Of a stretch of DNA of 64,000 bases, positions 54,082 to 63,741 are shown in pieces. The stretch is from Variovorax terrae (lineage in GTDB: Bacteria > Pseudomonadota > Gammaproteobacteria > Burkholderiales > Burkholderiaceae_C). Within the stretch, counting starts at the first letter, position 1. Every line of letters begins with the position of its first letter. The stretch is taken from assembly GCF_022809125.1 (NCBI RefSeq), contig NZ_JALGBI010000001.1, positions 3,194,398-3,258,397 on the forward strand, in the 5' to 3' direction. Under the pieces are notes generated by a model. That model searched no databases. It was not told the origin of the DNA and saw nothing but the letters and a program-made list of their open reading frames with translations. The position numbers and the translations under genes are program-made.

Positions 54082-56040
54082 ATGACCTCGCAATCCAACC
54101 TAATGATCCCAACGGAACGTCCCGTGGCCGCCGGCCGCCTTGCCCGCCAATTGCACGCCGCTGATCGCGGAAGGCTCGAGATAGAGATCCCCGCTGGAGC
54201 GCAGGTCGATCCCATCGTTCCCGGCGCGTCGGTCGATGCCGGCAAGTTGCGTTTCGCGCGCCTCGAAGATAGGAACACGGCGGCGGCGGCGGATGTTCTG
54301 GCAGAGTTGGGCGATCCTCCCTTCGACGAGCAGGCGGTGTGGGATGCGGCCTATGACCTGTGGCGCCGCGAAATTGGCAGCGCCGACATGGCTAGCGGAA
54401 GGTTCCTGGCGGCCGTCTACCCATGGGCCAGCGTCCTGCGCCTGGCGACGACTCGCATCACTCGCCCGACCGATGTCTTCGCCGCCCTGCACCTCGTTCA
54501 GGCCTCCCTGCCCTATCTGGAGACGGTCGAGCTGTCTGACGTGATTGCGCTTTGCGATGCCGAGCGGCCGCACACAGCAAACGACCTCGCCGGCGGAGCT
54601 TTTTATCACGCTTTGTCGCGTTGGTTTGTTCGTAGGCCAGTGGCCGCACGTGACATGGTTGAGATGTTGCTAACACAGCCGCTCAAGACTCGAGGCGACC
54701 TGCTGGGCGCGGCCTGGATGGCGTGGTTCGCGTCGGACCAGCAGGCCTCCGTCTCACGTCTCCTGGAAGTAGACAAGCGCTCCGAACTGACCGAGCTTCA
54801 CGAGGTCACCTGCTGGATTGCCGGCCGCATGCTTGCAGAGCCTAGCCTTGTGCCCGAGCTGGCGCCCGATTTGGAAGCACCGATCCTGCTCCGGATCACT
54901 GGCGAGGATGTCGTGCCGCGCCGGGCCGGAATACGCGCCGCCAGCTCCATCCTCCACCTGCGACGTACCTTCGATGCGGCCTTGCGTGCACGCCTCGCCG
55001 CAGGCGACCAAGACGCGGTCGGGAGCGTTGCGCAGGCCTTGTCACACAACGACGGGGATCTGCTGCAGGCGGGCATCTACTTCGAGTGGCTCCCGCTGTG
55101 TGTCGGACTAGACGATGGGTTCAACCGGGCATTAGACGGGCTGGACTACAGTCTCTCTCAGCTATTGCGCCCCGAGTCGGCGCACGTCGAACCAGCGCTC
55201 AAGTTCCTCGAAGCCTGGGTCCGTGCCCACCTTGGCTCGACGGCAGGCAAGCGCGAGTTCGCGGAACGTTTCGACGCCTGCACGCAGGCGCTGCGGTCCC
55301 ATCCCCCGCTGCTGTCCCGCGTGTTCACCCGCTGGATGCTTGCTGATGGCCAAGCTACTGCGAGTGCTGCGGCGGGCATGATCGCGGACATGCGCACTGA
55401 TGGCGACATGGCGATCGGGTTTGATCGAGGAGTGCTCGACTCTGCCACGGAGGCCGATCTGTTGTACTTGGTCAAGCGGATGCTTGGCTTCCTGCTTGAG
55501 CCCAAGCAAATGCTCTCGCTAGCTCTGTCCTTGCTGGATTTGCGCAACGCGAAGGGGCGCGTATTACCCTTTCTGCGGTGGATGCTGCATGAAGAAATCG
55601 GCTATGACTACCCAGGAACCACTCGCGACGCACTAAATAAACGGGCCGCACAGGAGATGGACGCTGACGTGAGAGAACTGCTGGGCAGCATCGCAGCGCA
55701 GTTGGAGGCTGACATGTCGGCGCTGGAGGCGCTACCGCGCCTGCGCGAACTCCAAGTGCCGATGGCCCTGCGCCGCGATCTCGCTAAAGCTCGTGCCAAG
55801 GCGATGCAGAGTTCGATTCGTGAGGCGCAGAAGCAATCAGTCTTTGCGCGACTCGTCACGCAGGTGCATATCAAGGCCGGCGAGACCAGCTTTCAGCACC
55901 ATGGCGAATCGTGGACCGAGCCCATGCACTTTGCATCTCACTCAGTGTCGTTCGAGATGCCCCGGCGCGAGGTGCTTGATCCCGTTGGCAATGCCTACCG
56001 GAGACTGCAACTGCGCACGACCAAGCGGGATCTCACATGA
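54082..56040 (+). CDS. Large helical protein of unknown function, paired gene 1
   Basis: A 652-residue protein I do not recognise. After a short beta-rich start (about residues 15-60: RLARQLHAADRGRLEIEIPA) it appears almost entirely helical, like a helical-repeat scaffold, with no visible nucleotide-binding, nuclease or membrane motif. A coiled helix is seen near residues 545-600 (RRDLAKARAKAMQSSIREAQ). The ATG at 54082 lacks a strong ribosome site; ATG 54103 and TTG 54043 are alternatives. Its stop overlaps the next gene by 4 bp, so the two form an operon. Location between KAP and Mokosh-like genes suggests a defence role, not shown by sequence. Confidence 0.7.
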   Translation: MTSQSNLMIPTERPVAAGRLARQLHAADRGRLEIEIPAGAQVDPIVPGASVDAGKLRFARLEDRNTAAAADVLAELGDPPFDEQAVWDAAYDLWRREIGSADMASGRFLAAVYPWASVLRLATTRITRPTDVFAALHLVQASLPYLETVELSDVIALCDAERPHTANDLAGGAFYHALSRWFVRRPVAARDMVEMLLTQPLKTRGDLLGAAWMAWFASDQQASVSRLLEVDKRSELTELHEVTCWIAGRMLAEPSLVPELAPDLEAPILLRITGEDVVPRRAGIRAASSILHLRRTFDAALRARLAAGDQDAVGSVAQALSHNDGDLLQAGIYFEWLPLCVGLDDGFNRALDGLDYSLSQLLRPESAHVEPALKFLEAWVRAHLGSTAGKREFAERFDACTQALRSHPPLLSRVFTRWMLADGQATASAAAGMIADMRTDGDMAIGFDRGVLDSATEADLLYLVKRMLGFLLEPKQMLSLALSLLDLRNAKGRVLPFLRWMLHEEIGYDYPGTTRDALNKRAAQEMDADVRELLGSIAAQLEADMSALEALPRLRELQVPMALRRDLAKARAKAMQSSIREAQKQSVFARLVTQVHIKAGETSFQHHGESWTEPMHFASHSVSFEMPRREVLDPVGNAYRRLQLRTTKRDLT

Positions 56041-57791
56041 ATGCCAGTAATCCAATGCGCCTGGCGCTCTCGCACTACCTGCGCACGCTGCGCGAGCGCG
56101 ACGAGTTCGACCGGCTGCTGCCCGAGTTGTTAACGCAGATGGGCTACGTGCCATTGGTCAAACCCAAGGCCGGCGTGCGCCAGTTCGGCGTCGACTTCCC
56201 GGCGGCAGGCCGATCTCCGGCGGATGGCGTCGACGAGCTTCTGCTGTTCGTCATCAAGCAAGGCGACATCGGCCGACGCACTTGGACCGGGGATCCTAAC
56301 GCCGTGCGGGAGAGCATGGACGAGATCATCGATGTCTGGCTCGCCAGCCACGTGCCGCCCGAGTACAAGGACCACCGTAAGGTGATCGTGGTGGCGACCA
56401 CAGGTGACCTTGGCCAGGAAGTGCAGCCTAACTGGGCTGGCTTTGCAGCACGTCACCCCCAGCTCCGCTTCGAGTTCTGGGGTGCGGACAAGGTATCCGA
56501 CTTGGTCGAGGCGCACCTGCTGAACGAGCACCTCTTTGACGGTCAGGATCGTGCCGACCTGCGCAAGGCGCTGGTGATGGGCGCCGACAGTGACTACCGG
56601 TTTGAGCACCTTTGCCGACTCATGTTACGCCAGTTGGGCGTCACGCCCGACGGTCGGCTGGGTGAGGAAGGAGTCCAGCAAACCGTCCCGGCACTACTCA
56701 AAGCGCTGCGCCGGGTACACCTGGCTGCATTGGTGTGCTCGCACTGGGCCGACGGCGAGAGCGAGCGCCGCCAGGCGCTCTGGGTGATGGAGCGCACGCT
56801 GCTGTGGTGCTTTCACCGTGTCGTCCTGCAATCGCTACAAGAGCGGCAGGACGTCCGTGATGTGATCCGGGATATCTGGCGCTCCTACCTGCAAGCGGCC
56901 AGCCGCTACTACGACGCCGTGGCTGCGCACATCCGCGTAAAGGACGGCCTGTCGGGGTACACGCGAGAAGGCGCTGAATATTCGGTGCTGCTGCTCGAAC
57001 AGGTTGGCCTCCTCGCTTCGATCGGACTGTCGGCTGCCTTGGTAGAGCCGGGCCAGGATGACGCGTGGCGGGCACGCTCCAGCGAATTCGCGACGGCACT
57101 TGCTGCGATGCTGCGCAATCACGAAGCGGTAGCCTCTCCGCGACTGGATGCACAAGTGATCGACATCTGCCTGGCTCTGGTACTGTTCATCCAAACGGGA
57201 CAACACGACTTGGCGCGCTGGTGGACTGCCGAGATCACGGGGCGCCTGAATTTCGTGTTCAGGCTCGACCGTATGTTCCCGGTGGGTTCCGACTCCCTCG
57301 ACGATCTGATCGAGCTTGAGGTGCATGGCTCCGACGAGTTCAAAGGTCTTATGCGCCGCCACTCGTGGCTACTGGCCACCATGGGGTCCTGGTGCGTGAT
57401 GCAGGGCCAGGACGACGTCTACCAGAATCTAGCCGAGAGCTATGCCAAGGAATATCCCGACCTGGGCAGCCAGTTATGGCATCCAACGGCGGACTGGACT
57501 GCGAAGTGGTACTTTGGGCCAGCGCACCAGGACAGCGGCAGCACCGAGGCTCCCTACACATTGCCAGCATCAGCGCAAGCTTTGCGCGACCGCATCGCGC
57601 AGTTCAACGCAACCGGTCGTCTGCGATGGGAAGAGAACTCGCCGGCCTTGGCAATGGGACTATGGCCGTTGGACTTCATCGCGTGCCGGCACTTCCGAAC
57701 ACCTGTACCCGCATCGATGTGGTACTACCTAGACAGCAAGCCGCCGCACGGCAAAGAAGAGGCCACAGGGCCTGCTTCGCCGCTTCTCTGA
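56037..57791 (+). CDS. Protein with nuclease-like N-terminus, unknown, paired gene 2
   Basis: A 584-residue protein. Residues 20-165 resemble a restriction-endonuclease-like fold as found at the N-terminus of some anti-phage proteins: FDRLLPELLTQMGYVPLVKP, GVRQFGVDF (Asp at about 51), then LLLFVIKQGDI (Lys at about 78) and, later, KVIVVATTGDLGQEVQPNWAGF. The usual acidic residue two before the Lys is not evident, so activity is uncertain. The rest (200-584) is helical with no known motif. The ATG overlaps the previous stop by 4 bp. It could be the effector of a two-gene conflict system with the upstream helical protein. Confidence 0.68.
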   Translation: MNASNPMRLALSHYLRTLRERDEFDRLLPELLTQMGYVPLVKPKAGVRQFGVDFPAAGRSPADGVDELLLFVIKQGDIGRRTWTGDPNAVRESMDEIIDVWLASHVPPEYKDHRKVIVVATTGDLGQEVQPNWAGFAARHPQLRFEFWGADKVSDLVEAHLLNEHLFDGQDRADLRKALVMGADSDYRFEHLCRLMLRQLGVTPDGRLGEEGVQQTVPALLKALRRVHLAALVCSHWADGESERRQALWVMERTLLWCFHRVVLQSLQERQDVRDVIRDIWRSYLQAASRYYDAVAAHIRVKDGLSGYTREGAEYSVLLLEQVGLLASIGLSAALVEPGQDDAWRARSSEFATALAAMLRNHEAVASPRLDAQVIDICLALVLFIQTGQHDLARWWTAEITGRLNFVFRLDRMFPVGSDSLDDLIELEVHGSDEFKGLMRRHSWLLATMGSWCVMQGQDDVYQNLAESYAKEYPDLGSQLWHPTADWTAKWYFGPAHQDSGSTEAPYTLPASAQALRDRIAQFNATGRLRWEENSPALAMGLWPLDFIACRHFRTPVPASMWYYLDSKPPHGKEEATGPASPLL

Positions 57792-58280
57792 GATCCCGTG
57801 CATTGACATACGCTGGGCTCTGCTTGATCTCATCTGCAGCGCCCGAACCACACGAGATCTTCGGCATGAGGTCGCTCGCGCGTATATCAGCTCCCCGCCC
57901 GAAGAGCCGAGAAGACGGGCGGCTTCAGGAAGGACGTCGACCACGTCATCTGCGGCCTCCACGCTTGAGGCCAGTAGCCGCGTCCGTGTGTCGCCGATAT
58001 CAAGGCTGAATCGGTTTGCTAAGCAGCCATCGAAGGCTGCACCGACTCCACGCTCGTCCGCTTCCACCAGTAGTAGTCATTGAGCGCTTTAAAGCAAAGG
58101 TCCGCATTCAGCCTGAAGCCGCCCTCGCATCGGCGAGGGCGGCTCTGCAGCGTTGTCAGACATCAGCCTTTACGCATGCAACGTCCGGTATGCAAGTCAT
58201 AGCTAGCTTAGCTGTACGACGGCCGAGCATCCGGTCTGGATGCAGAGCTGCCGAACGAGCTCGACGCTTGGGTATGGCAT
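57792..58280. other. Intergenic stretch containing the right copy of the 44-bp repeat
   Basis: No gene supported in 489 bp between the convergent unknown pair and the Mokosh-like pair. Contains the repeat described separately. Confidence 0.4.
58109..58152. repeat. 44-bp direct repeat, right copy, with longer hairpin
   Basis: Differs from 51114-51157 at two bases. One change lengthens its stem to 11 bp (GCCGCCCTCGC and GCGAGGGCGGC, loop ATCG, 58118-58143). The spacing between copies is 6,995 bp. No T-tract follows in either direction, so it is not a standard terminator. Confidence 0.85.
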
Positions 58281-59777
58281 TCAGCCATTCGCTCCGCCAG
58301 GCAGCATCGCGCTTAGGGCTTCGCCACCGCGCTTCTTTTGCGCGAGTGACGGGATTTTGATCTTCCCAATCGTGCTTAATGCCTGCTCGCTCAGATAGTT
58401 GTTGGAATACGCCAGAACCGGCTTGCTGCCCGAGAGCTGGTAGCCGCAGAAGGCACGTGCCAACGGTTCGCGACTGCGAAGGCCCAGCGGGGGCTCGTTA
58501 GACACACCGAGCATCACATCGTCCGTTCTCACTTCGAACACTACGCGGTCGGCGTCCTTGAGGAAGGAGACGTCCAGGTTTTTGTGGTGTGTCGCCATGT
58601 CGTTGAGCTTGCGCAGTAGTATCCCAGGGCTTTCCGGCCACTCCTCCTCGATCGGACGATCGGAGATGAGGATGCGCACTCTGACGCCTCGCTTCAATGC
58701 TTGATCCAGAAACAGCAACCGCATCGGCGTCAGGCGTGACGCTACGGGCAAGGTGGTCGTGATCAGCATCTCGCGTTTCGCTTTCTGCAACGCGTAGTCC
58801 ACCAGTTGGGGCACCTCGAACGGCAGCAGGGAGCGCACTGGGATCTGCTCCAACTGCTGCAGAACCGCAACCAGTTCCGCTTTCTTGGCGTCAAGCTTGG
58901 TGGCCGCTGCGGCGGAGTCCTGCCGCTCCAGGGCTGAGATGCCGAGCTGAAGCGTGCTCTTGATTTTCAGCAGATCGGCCAGTGATCCGTTGCCAGGCAG
59001 AACTCCGAGCGGCTTGATGCGCTGGTCCACTGCCATGGCGCCTGAGCGACGGTTGAACAGGCTGTCCATGCCGAGGCGCGGCAGTAGCTCATGATTGGCG
59101 ATGGCGTCGCTGCTGGGGTTGTCGATGACACCATCAATGGCCACCCGGGCCAAGGGTTCGGCCCCCCTGCTACGCGCGTACAGCAGCAGCACCGCCGGGA
59201 CATAGCGCAGGGTGCGTCGCAGAACGGACAAATAGCGAATCAGCTGCTCCCCATCGCGCAGCTGATTGCCGGAAAGCTCCAGGGGAAGGTCAACCAATGC
59301 CGGCAAACGGGTGCTCGGTGGCGCCAGCCGGACCATGCGTTCAAGTGCGAGTGCTCGGCCTGGCTCGAGGGTGGCGAGCCGGGTCTTGACAACCCCCTGG
59401 ATCAGCGGGTTCCAGGCGAGTGAAACGACTTTTTCCTCGATGCGCCGTTCACCGGCCTCGCTGAGCACGGCGATCCCTTTGGGACGCAGCGCCAGCCAGG
59501 GCGTCTGCGACAGGTACTCGTCGTCCGATAGAGAGTTGACGACCTTGGTGCCGTATTCAGTGCCGAGTCCCAGAAGGCCCACTACGTCGGCGGTCGAGCG
59601 CACGCCTGCAAGGACGGCCTTGAGGATGAACTCCTCCACCGGCATGAGATTGCGCTTCTCGGCGACCAAGCTGTCCAGCGACAGCAGATAGATCGGCAGT
59701 CCAATCGGCAGGTAATCAATGAGCGGCATGCCGTCCATCGTCTGATACTGCTCGGCGACGGCGTCAAAGTCGATCAT
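58281..59777 (-). CDS. mkoB: MkoB-like phospholipase D-fold protein (Mokosh type I)
   Basis: A 498-residue protein coupled to the kinase-helicase gene by a 14-bp overlap. The N-terminal part reads DFDAVAEQYQTMDGMPLIDY and contains a winged-helix-like region (about 55-110). The C-terminal part from about residue 325 fits a PLD-type alpha/beta fold: VDYALQKAKREMLITTTLPV, ALKRGVRVRILISDRPIEE, and THHKNLDVSFLKD where an HKD motif would stand, though HxKx4D is not canonical. Type I Mokosh consists of a helicase with a kinase domain plus a PLD-family nuclease; gene pairing makes MkoB the best call, less certain than its partner. Confidence 0.7.
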   Translation of the reverse strand: MIDFDAVAEQYQTMDGMPLIDYLPIGLPIYLLSLDSLVAEKRNLMPVEEFILKAVLAGVRSTADVVGLLGLGTEYGTKVVNSLSDDEYLSQTPWLALRPKGIAVLSEAGERRIEEKVVSLAWNPLIQGVVKTRLATLEPGRALALERMVRLAPPSTRLPALVDLPLELSGNQLRDGEQLIRYLSVLRRTLRYVPAVLLLYARSRGAEPLARVAIDGVIDNPSSDAIANHELLPRLGMDSLFNRRSGAMAVDQRIKPLGVLPGNGSLADLLKIKSTLQLGISALERQDSAAAATKLDAKKAELVAVLQQLEQIPVRSLLPFEVPQLVDYALQKAKREMLITTTLPVASRLTPMRLLFLDQALKRGVRVRILISDRPIEEEWPESPGILLRKLNDMATHHKNLDVSFLKDADRVVFEVRTDDVMLGVSNEPPLGLRSREPLARAFCGYQLSGSKPVLAYSNNYLSEQALSTIGKIKIPSLAQKKRGGEALSAMLPGGANG

Positions 59778-62700
59778 GGCTGACGATCGCGCACTCGGCG
59801 GGGTTGTTGTCGATGTGGGCCAACACAGGGCGGAAAGGGTTTTCGGCGTTGACCGAGCGGCAGAAATCGTCGTCGCCGACGATGATCAGCGCATCGCGCC
59901 CACGGGACAGCGCCACGTTCAGTAGAGGCATTTCGCGTTGGAATCCAAGCCGGCCCTGGTCGTTGGAGCGGGTCACGCTGTAGATGCAGATGTCAGCGTC
60001 TTTGCCTTGGAAGGCGTGCACAGTGTTGATTTCGATCTGCAGGCTCTGCAAGGGTTTGGCGGTTCCCCGCAAGCGTTGATCAAGCTCGTTGACCTGAGCG
60101 GAGTAGCCCGCGATGACCGCCACGCTTAGCGGTGCTCGGCCGCGGTTGGCGTCGTTCAGGCGCTCCAGGATTTGATACACGATGGTCGCCTCGGTAGCGT
60201 TCCTATAGGTCCAGCCCGGCATCTCCTGGTCGCGGCGCTGCTTGAGCGCAGCGGTCGTGTGCCACTCCACCTCGTGTCGATGCAATTTCGCGGCCACGGG
60301 GTTGCGGTCCGCTACCTTGCGAATCGTGACAAGCTTGCCGTCGTAGAACACATCGCTGATCAGCCGGCCTATTCCACCCACCATGCGCCGCTGTTCCGTC
60401 AACTGCGCCTTGCACGACTTGGGAAGTTGTGGCGTGAGGACGTCGAGCAGCGTCGCTTCTGCCTCCTCGATGGGGAAGCGCTGCTCCAGAACTTTGTTGG
60501 GGTCCAGCTCCGAGTAGGGCGGCAGCTGCTTCGGGTCGCCTACCAGAATCCATCGCTTGCTTCGGCTCATCGGAATGAGCGTCTCAGTGGGGGTGGCCTT
60601 CGAGACCTCGTCCACGATACACAGGTCAAATACCTGCTCGCCGATGGCCTGGACGTTGCCTAGCCCGACACAGGTGCCCGCTACCACGCGGGCTTCTCCG
60701 AGCACCGCGCCGTGAAAATTCTTCGAGGCACCGAGCCTGCTGAACCATTCCAGTTGTAGCTCAACGTGGCGCTTGAGCACATCGGCACCGGGCGCATCCG
60801 GTTTACTGAGCGCCTCCATCCACTCCTTGCTGATCTCGTCGGACTCGGAGGCCACCGCTTTACCGTACGCGCCACAGACATGAAGTTTCTTGACGACCTT
60901 CCTCAGACGGCGCTCCAGAACCTTGACCCGCTCAGCTACCTGCGCCTGCTCGTCGAGCAGGGTGGAGGTCTTGGTTACCTCGGCGTCCTCCCCTTCTCCG
61001 GCGGACTTTTCGGTGATGCTGCCCGTCAGCATCGCCAGTTGCGCCTGCTGTTCACGCAGTTCGGCCAGCAGAATATGCCGCTGCTCACCGAGTACCACGA
61101 CCTCCACCTCTTCGGCATCCAGGCCCACCTGTTTGGCCTGGGCGCGCAGGTGCTCGCGTGCACGCTCCTCCACCCGTTCGATCCAGGCGCGCGTTTTGAT
61201 GTCGAGAGTCAGCGGGAGGGCCCGTTCGTCGATCTTCTCGAGGCGCTCGCCATGGATGCGTACTATGACCTGCTCCATCCCCTTCTCCAACAGCTTGACG
61301 ACGACGTGGTCCAGCGCGGTGTGGGTCTGGGATGAGAGCAGGATGCGTGCAGCGGGAAAGATGTTCAGATAGAGCCTGATCAACTCAGCGATGAACGTAG
61401 TCTTGCCAGTCCCCGGGGGGCCTTCCACCATCAGGATGCCATTGACACCGAGGGCACGCTCCAAAAGGGCGAGTTTCTCGCCGTTCAGGTCCTTGGCAGA
61501 ACCAGGCGGGAGCCCCCCTTGATCGGGCTCCCTGGCGCTGGCCGGATTGCAAAGAAGCGTCTTGAGGTCCGGCGACGCGGCGCGGTCTCGGCGCACGTTC
61601 TCGAGCGCCGTGCGTTGCCGTGAGACAGGTTGGCTGTCGGCGTGGTAGTTAGACTCCAGAACCCCGGGGCCCCTGGGCAGCGAGTCATCGTTCAGGTTGC
61701 GCGGACGCAGGGTGATCTCTTCGCCGAAGACGCTGTGAACCTCGAAGATCAGCGGGCGGCCTGTGGGCAGCTTGAAGACCAGCGATTCCGGGAGGGCGTC
61801 CGCATTGAGCTCACCTTCGCAGTGGGCAACCGCGTTGTTGCCCTGCGAGCGCATGTTGGTGAAGTTGATGCGCAACCTGCGGCTCTTCTGGATGCGGTCT
61901 TTCTCACGCAGCACGGCCGCCCAGCAGTCGAACCAACGCTCGCGGGTGACACGATCGCGTTCGCGACTGCGATGCCCTTCTTCTGCCTGGAGACGCAGCC
62001 AGAATGCTCGCTGGTTGGCGGCTTGGCGCGTGGGCGCAAGGGGCGCCAGAACGTCCACGGTCACCGTTCGCAACTCGCATGCTAGGCGTCGTTCCTTCTC
62101 GGCGCGCTCAGGCTCCAGAAGCCTCACACTCTGAATGCGGAAGAGCTCACTGTCGTCCAGTGCCTTGCAAGTCACGTCAAGCGTGGCTCCCAGCAGACGC
62201 ACTGTACGATCCTCTTCGTTGACGATATAGGCATGCAATGAGCTATTGAGGTCGCGCTGCAGGAGGATCAATGCTTCTTCCGGCCGGCGGTCACCGAGCT
62301 TCTGCGCCAGCTCGCCCAGATCGCGCACACTGATCTGCACCGTGATCTGCAGCGGACGGCCGTCTGTGAACTCTCGATGGAAGGCGTCGAGCTGTACCTG
62401 CAGGTCGGTCGCGTTGGCAGGACGCTCCAGCGGGCTGAGCGATAGGCAGCGCTGCAGGATCGCCAGTGGCGAGGTGCGTACCGACAGCGCCGCAAGACCA
62501 TGCTTGATCTCGTCGTAGTTCGCGAAGGTCGTGCCCGTCAGACACGTCAGTGCAACGGCTGCCCAGGAGTAGTTGTCACGCGCGAAAGAGGTCATTCCAT
62601 CGTCGGCCTCAGGCGGTGTGTAGGGCGGGGAGCCAGCGTGCTTAAAGGTCTCGCCAATGCCGACGCCGGCACGGGCCTTGGCAATGCCAAAGTCGGTGAC

Positions 62701-63159
62701 CTTGAGCATGCCGAACTCGTTGAAGCGCAGGTTGTCAGGCTTGATGTCGCGATGCGCGATGTATCGCTTATGCGCCGCAGCGAGGGCCGACACCAGCGGC
62801 GCACCAATGTCCGCGTAGAACTCCTCCCAGGTCCAACTACGTCCCTCGGCCAGTTTCTCGCTGAGGCAGGTGGGCAGCCACTCGAGTGCCAGGAAAAGTT
62901 CGCCTTCGTCCGTGCGACCCGAATCGACCAATTGAACGATGTTCGGATGCCGCAGCTCCTCCAACGCCTCACGCTCGCGGTTGAACGCCAGATTGGCTTG
63001 CGCGTCGGTCGACGGCGCCAGCGGTAGCTTCAGGGCCAGGGTGAGCTGGGTGCTGCGGTCCTTGACTCGGTACACACGGGCCATGCCACCCGGCTTCAAG
63101 GCTGCAACGACCTCGTATCGACCGCAAAAGATCGGCCCCCCCTGACTGCCTTTGTCCAT
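59764..63159 (-). CDS. mkoA: MkoA-like Ser/Thr kinase-helicase fusion (Mokosh type I)
   Basis: A 1131-residue protein starting behind AAGGAG. Residues 12-270 are a Ser/Thr kinase: Gly loop LKPGGMARVY (21-30), Lys44 in LALKLPL, HRDIKPDN (136-143), DFG (156-158). A linker with beta-rich region follows (270-540). The C-terminal half is a superfamily 1 helicase of the Upf1/DNA2 type: Walker A GPPGTGKT (580-587), a coiled-coil insert (about 640-790), DEVSKAT (about 875), GDPKQLPP (about 900), the NTVHAFQGKDAD motif and VALSRGRD near the end. All catalytic residues of both enzymes look intact. Kinase plus COG1112 helicase followed by a PLD-like gene is the Mokosh type I layout. Confidence 0.85.
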   Translation of the reverse strand: MDKGSQGGPIFCGRYEVVAALKPGGMARVYRVKDRSTQLTLALKLPLAPSTDAQANLAFNREREALEELRHPNIVQLVDSGRTDEGELFLALEWLPTCLSEKLAEGRSWTWEEFYADIGAPLVSALAAAHKRYIAHRDIKPDNLRFNEFGMLKVTDFGIAKARAGVGIGETFKHAGSPPYTPPEADDGMTSFARDNYSWAAVALTCLTGTTFANYDEIKHGLAALSVRTSPLAILQRCLSLSPLERPANATDLQVQLDAFHREFTDGRPLQITVQISVRDLGELAQKLGDRRPEEALILLQRDLNSSLHAYIVNEEDRTVRLLGATLDVTCKALDDSELFRIQSVRLLEPERAEKERRLACELRTVTVDVLAPLAPTRQAANQRAFWLRLQAEEGHRSRERDRVTRERWFDCWAAVLREKDRIQKSRRLRINFTNMRSQGNNAVAHCEGELNADALPESLVFKLPTGRPLIFEVHSVFGEEITLRPRNLNDDSLPRGPGVLESNYHADSQPVSRQRTALENVRRDRAASPDLKTLLCNPASAREPDQGGLPPGSAKDLNGEKLALLERALGVNGILMVEGPPGTGKTTFIAELIRLYLNIFPAARILLSSQTHTALDHVVVKLLEKGMEQVIVRIHGERLEKIDERALPLTLDIKTRAWIERVEERAREHLRAQAKQVGLDAEEVEVVVLGEQRHILLAELREQQAQLAMLTGSITEKSAGEGEDAEVTKTSTLLDEQAQVAERVKVLERRLRKVVKKLHVCGAYGKAVASESDEISKEWMEALSKPDAPGADVLKRHVELQLEWFSRLGASKNFHGAVLGEARVVAGTCVGLGNVQAIGEQVFDLCIVDEVSKATPTETLIPMSRSKRWILVGDPKQLPPYSELDPNKVLEQRFPIEEAEATLLDVLTPQLPKSCKAQLTEQRRMVGGIGRLISDVFYDGKLVTIRKVADRNPVAAKLHRHEVEWHTTAALKQRRDQEMPGWTYRNATEATIVYQILERLNDANRGRAPLSVAVIAGYSAQVNELDQRLRGTAKPLQSLQIEINTVHAFQGKDADICIYSVTRSNDQGRLGFQREMPLLNVALSRGRDALIIVGDDDFCRSVNAENPFRPVLAHIDNNPAECAIVSHDRL

Positions 63160-63741
63160 GCAGATTCACTCCTTGCTGCGCATCCTAACTGTTCAACGCT
63201 GGGAATCTATCGAGACATCATCCAAGGTTCGCACAAGTAATCGGCGAGTCTGCCGAGTTGCAGCAGTTCAAATGGCCGCTGAGGGCGATATTGGAGTCAC
63301 TCGCGCTTGAACTGCGAGCGTCTCAGTTCAGCCTGTACCGGCCATCCGAGTTACTCCAGGCTGACAGATTTATGCCGACTACCCCCCAACAAGCCGCAGC
63401 GCCCCTCGCCCTGCCCATCAGGCTTGAATGATGAATCGGCCTGCAAGTCCTCCACCCTGGTAGTTACCTCTACTCAGATTGAAGGACCCCGAGGCGACCC
63501 TGCTCACACTCCCTTGAAGAGTTGAAGCCCGCTCCCCTTCCTATCCCTTCTCAATCCCATATACCTTCCTTGAGCAGTCCCCCCGACTGATCCACGGCAG
63601 GCCCCCTTCTCACTTCTTCTTCCTTCACCCCAGCAGACCTCCAGCCCCTGTGCGCCACAAGCGCCCAGGGGCTGTTTGTCGTCTGCTCACCTCACAGCCT
63701 GCCGTGTTCCCTCACCCCCCTTCAACTCCAGGAGCCTCCCC
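63160..63741. other. Intergenic stretch upstream of two divergent genes
   Basis: Five hundred and eighty bases with no supported gene; it must hold the divergent promoters of the mkoA-like gene and of the right-edge gene. It is pyrimidine-rich on plus (about 63530-63640). Confidence 0.4.
63643..63673. terminator. Strong hairpin upstream of the right-edge gene
   Basis: Arms AGCCCCTG and CAGGGGCT extend after one mismatch through GCGC and GCGC around the loop CACAA, giving a 12-13-bp stem. It is followed by GTTTGTC, a poor T-tract. It may end an upstream plus transcript or act in the leader of the gene 69 bp downstream. Confidence 0.5.

Noticed and set aside
39784..63159. Qat-type four-gene system around the KAP NTPase
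   Set aside because: QatB, QatC and QatD partners are not adjacent; the neighbours are unrelated and separated by more than 400 bp without genes.
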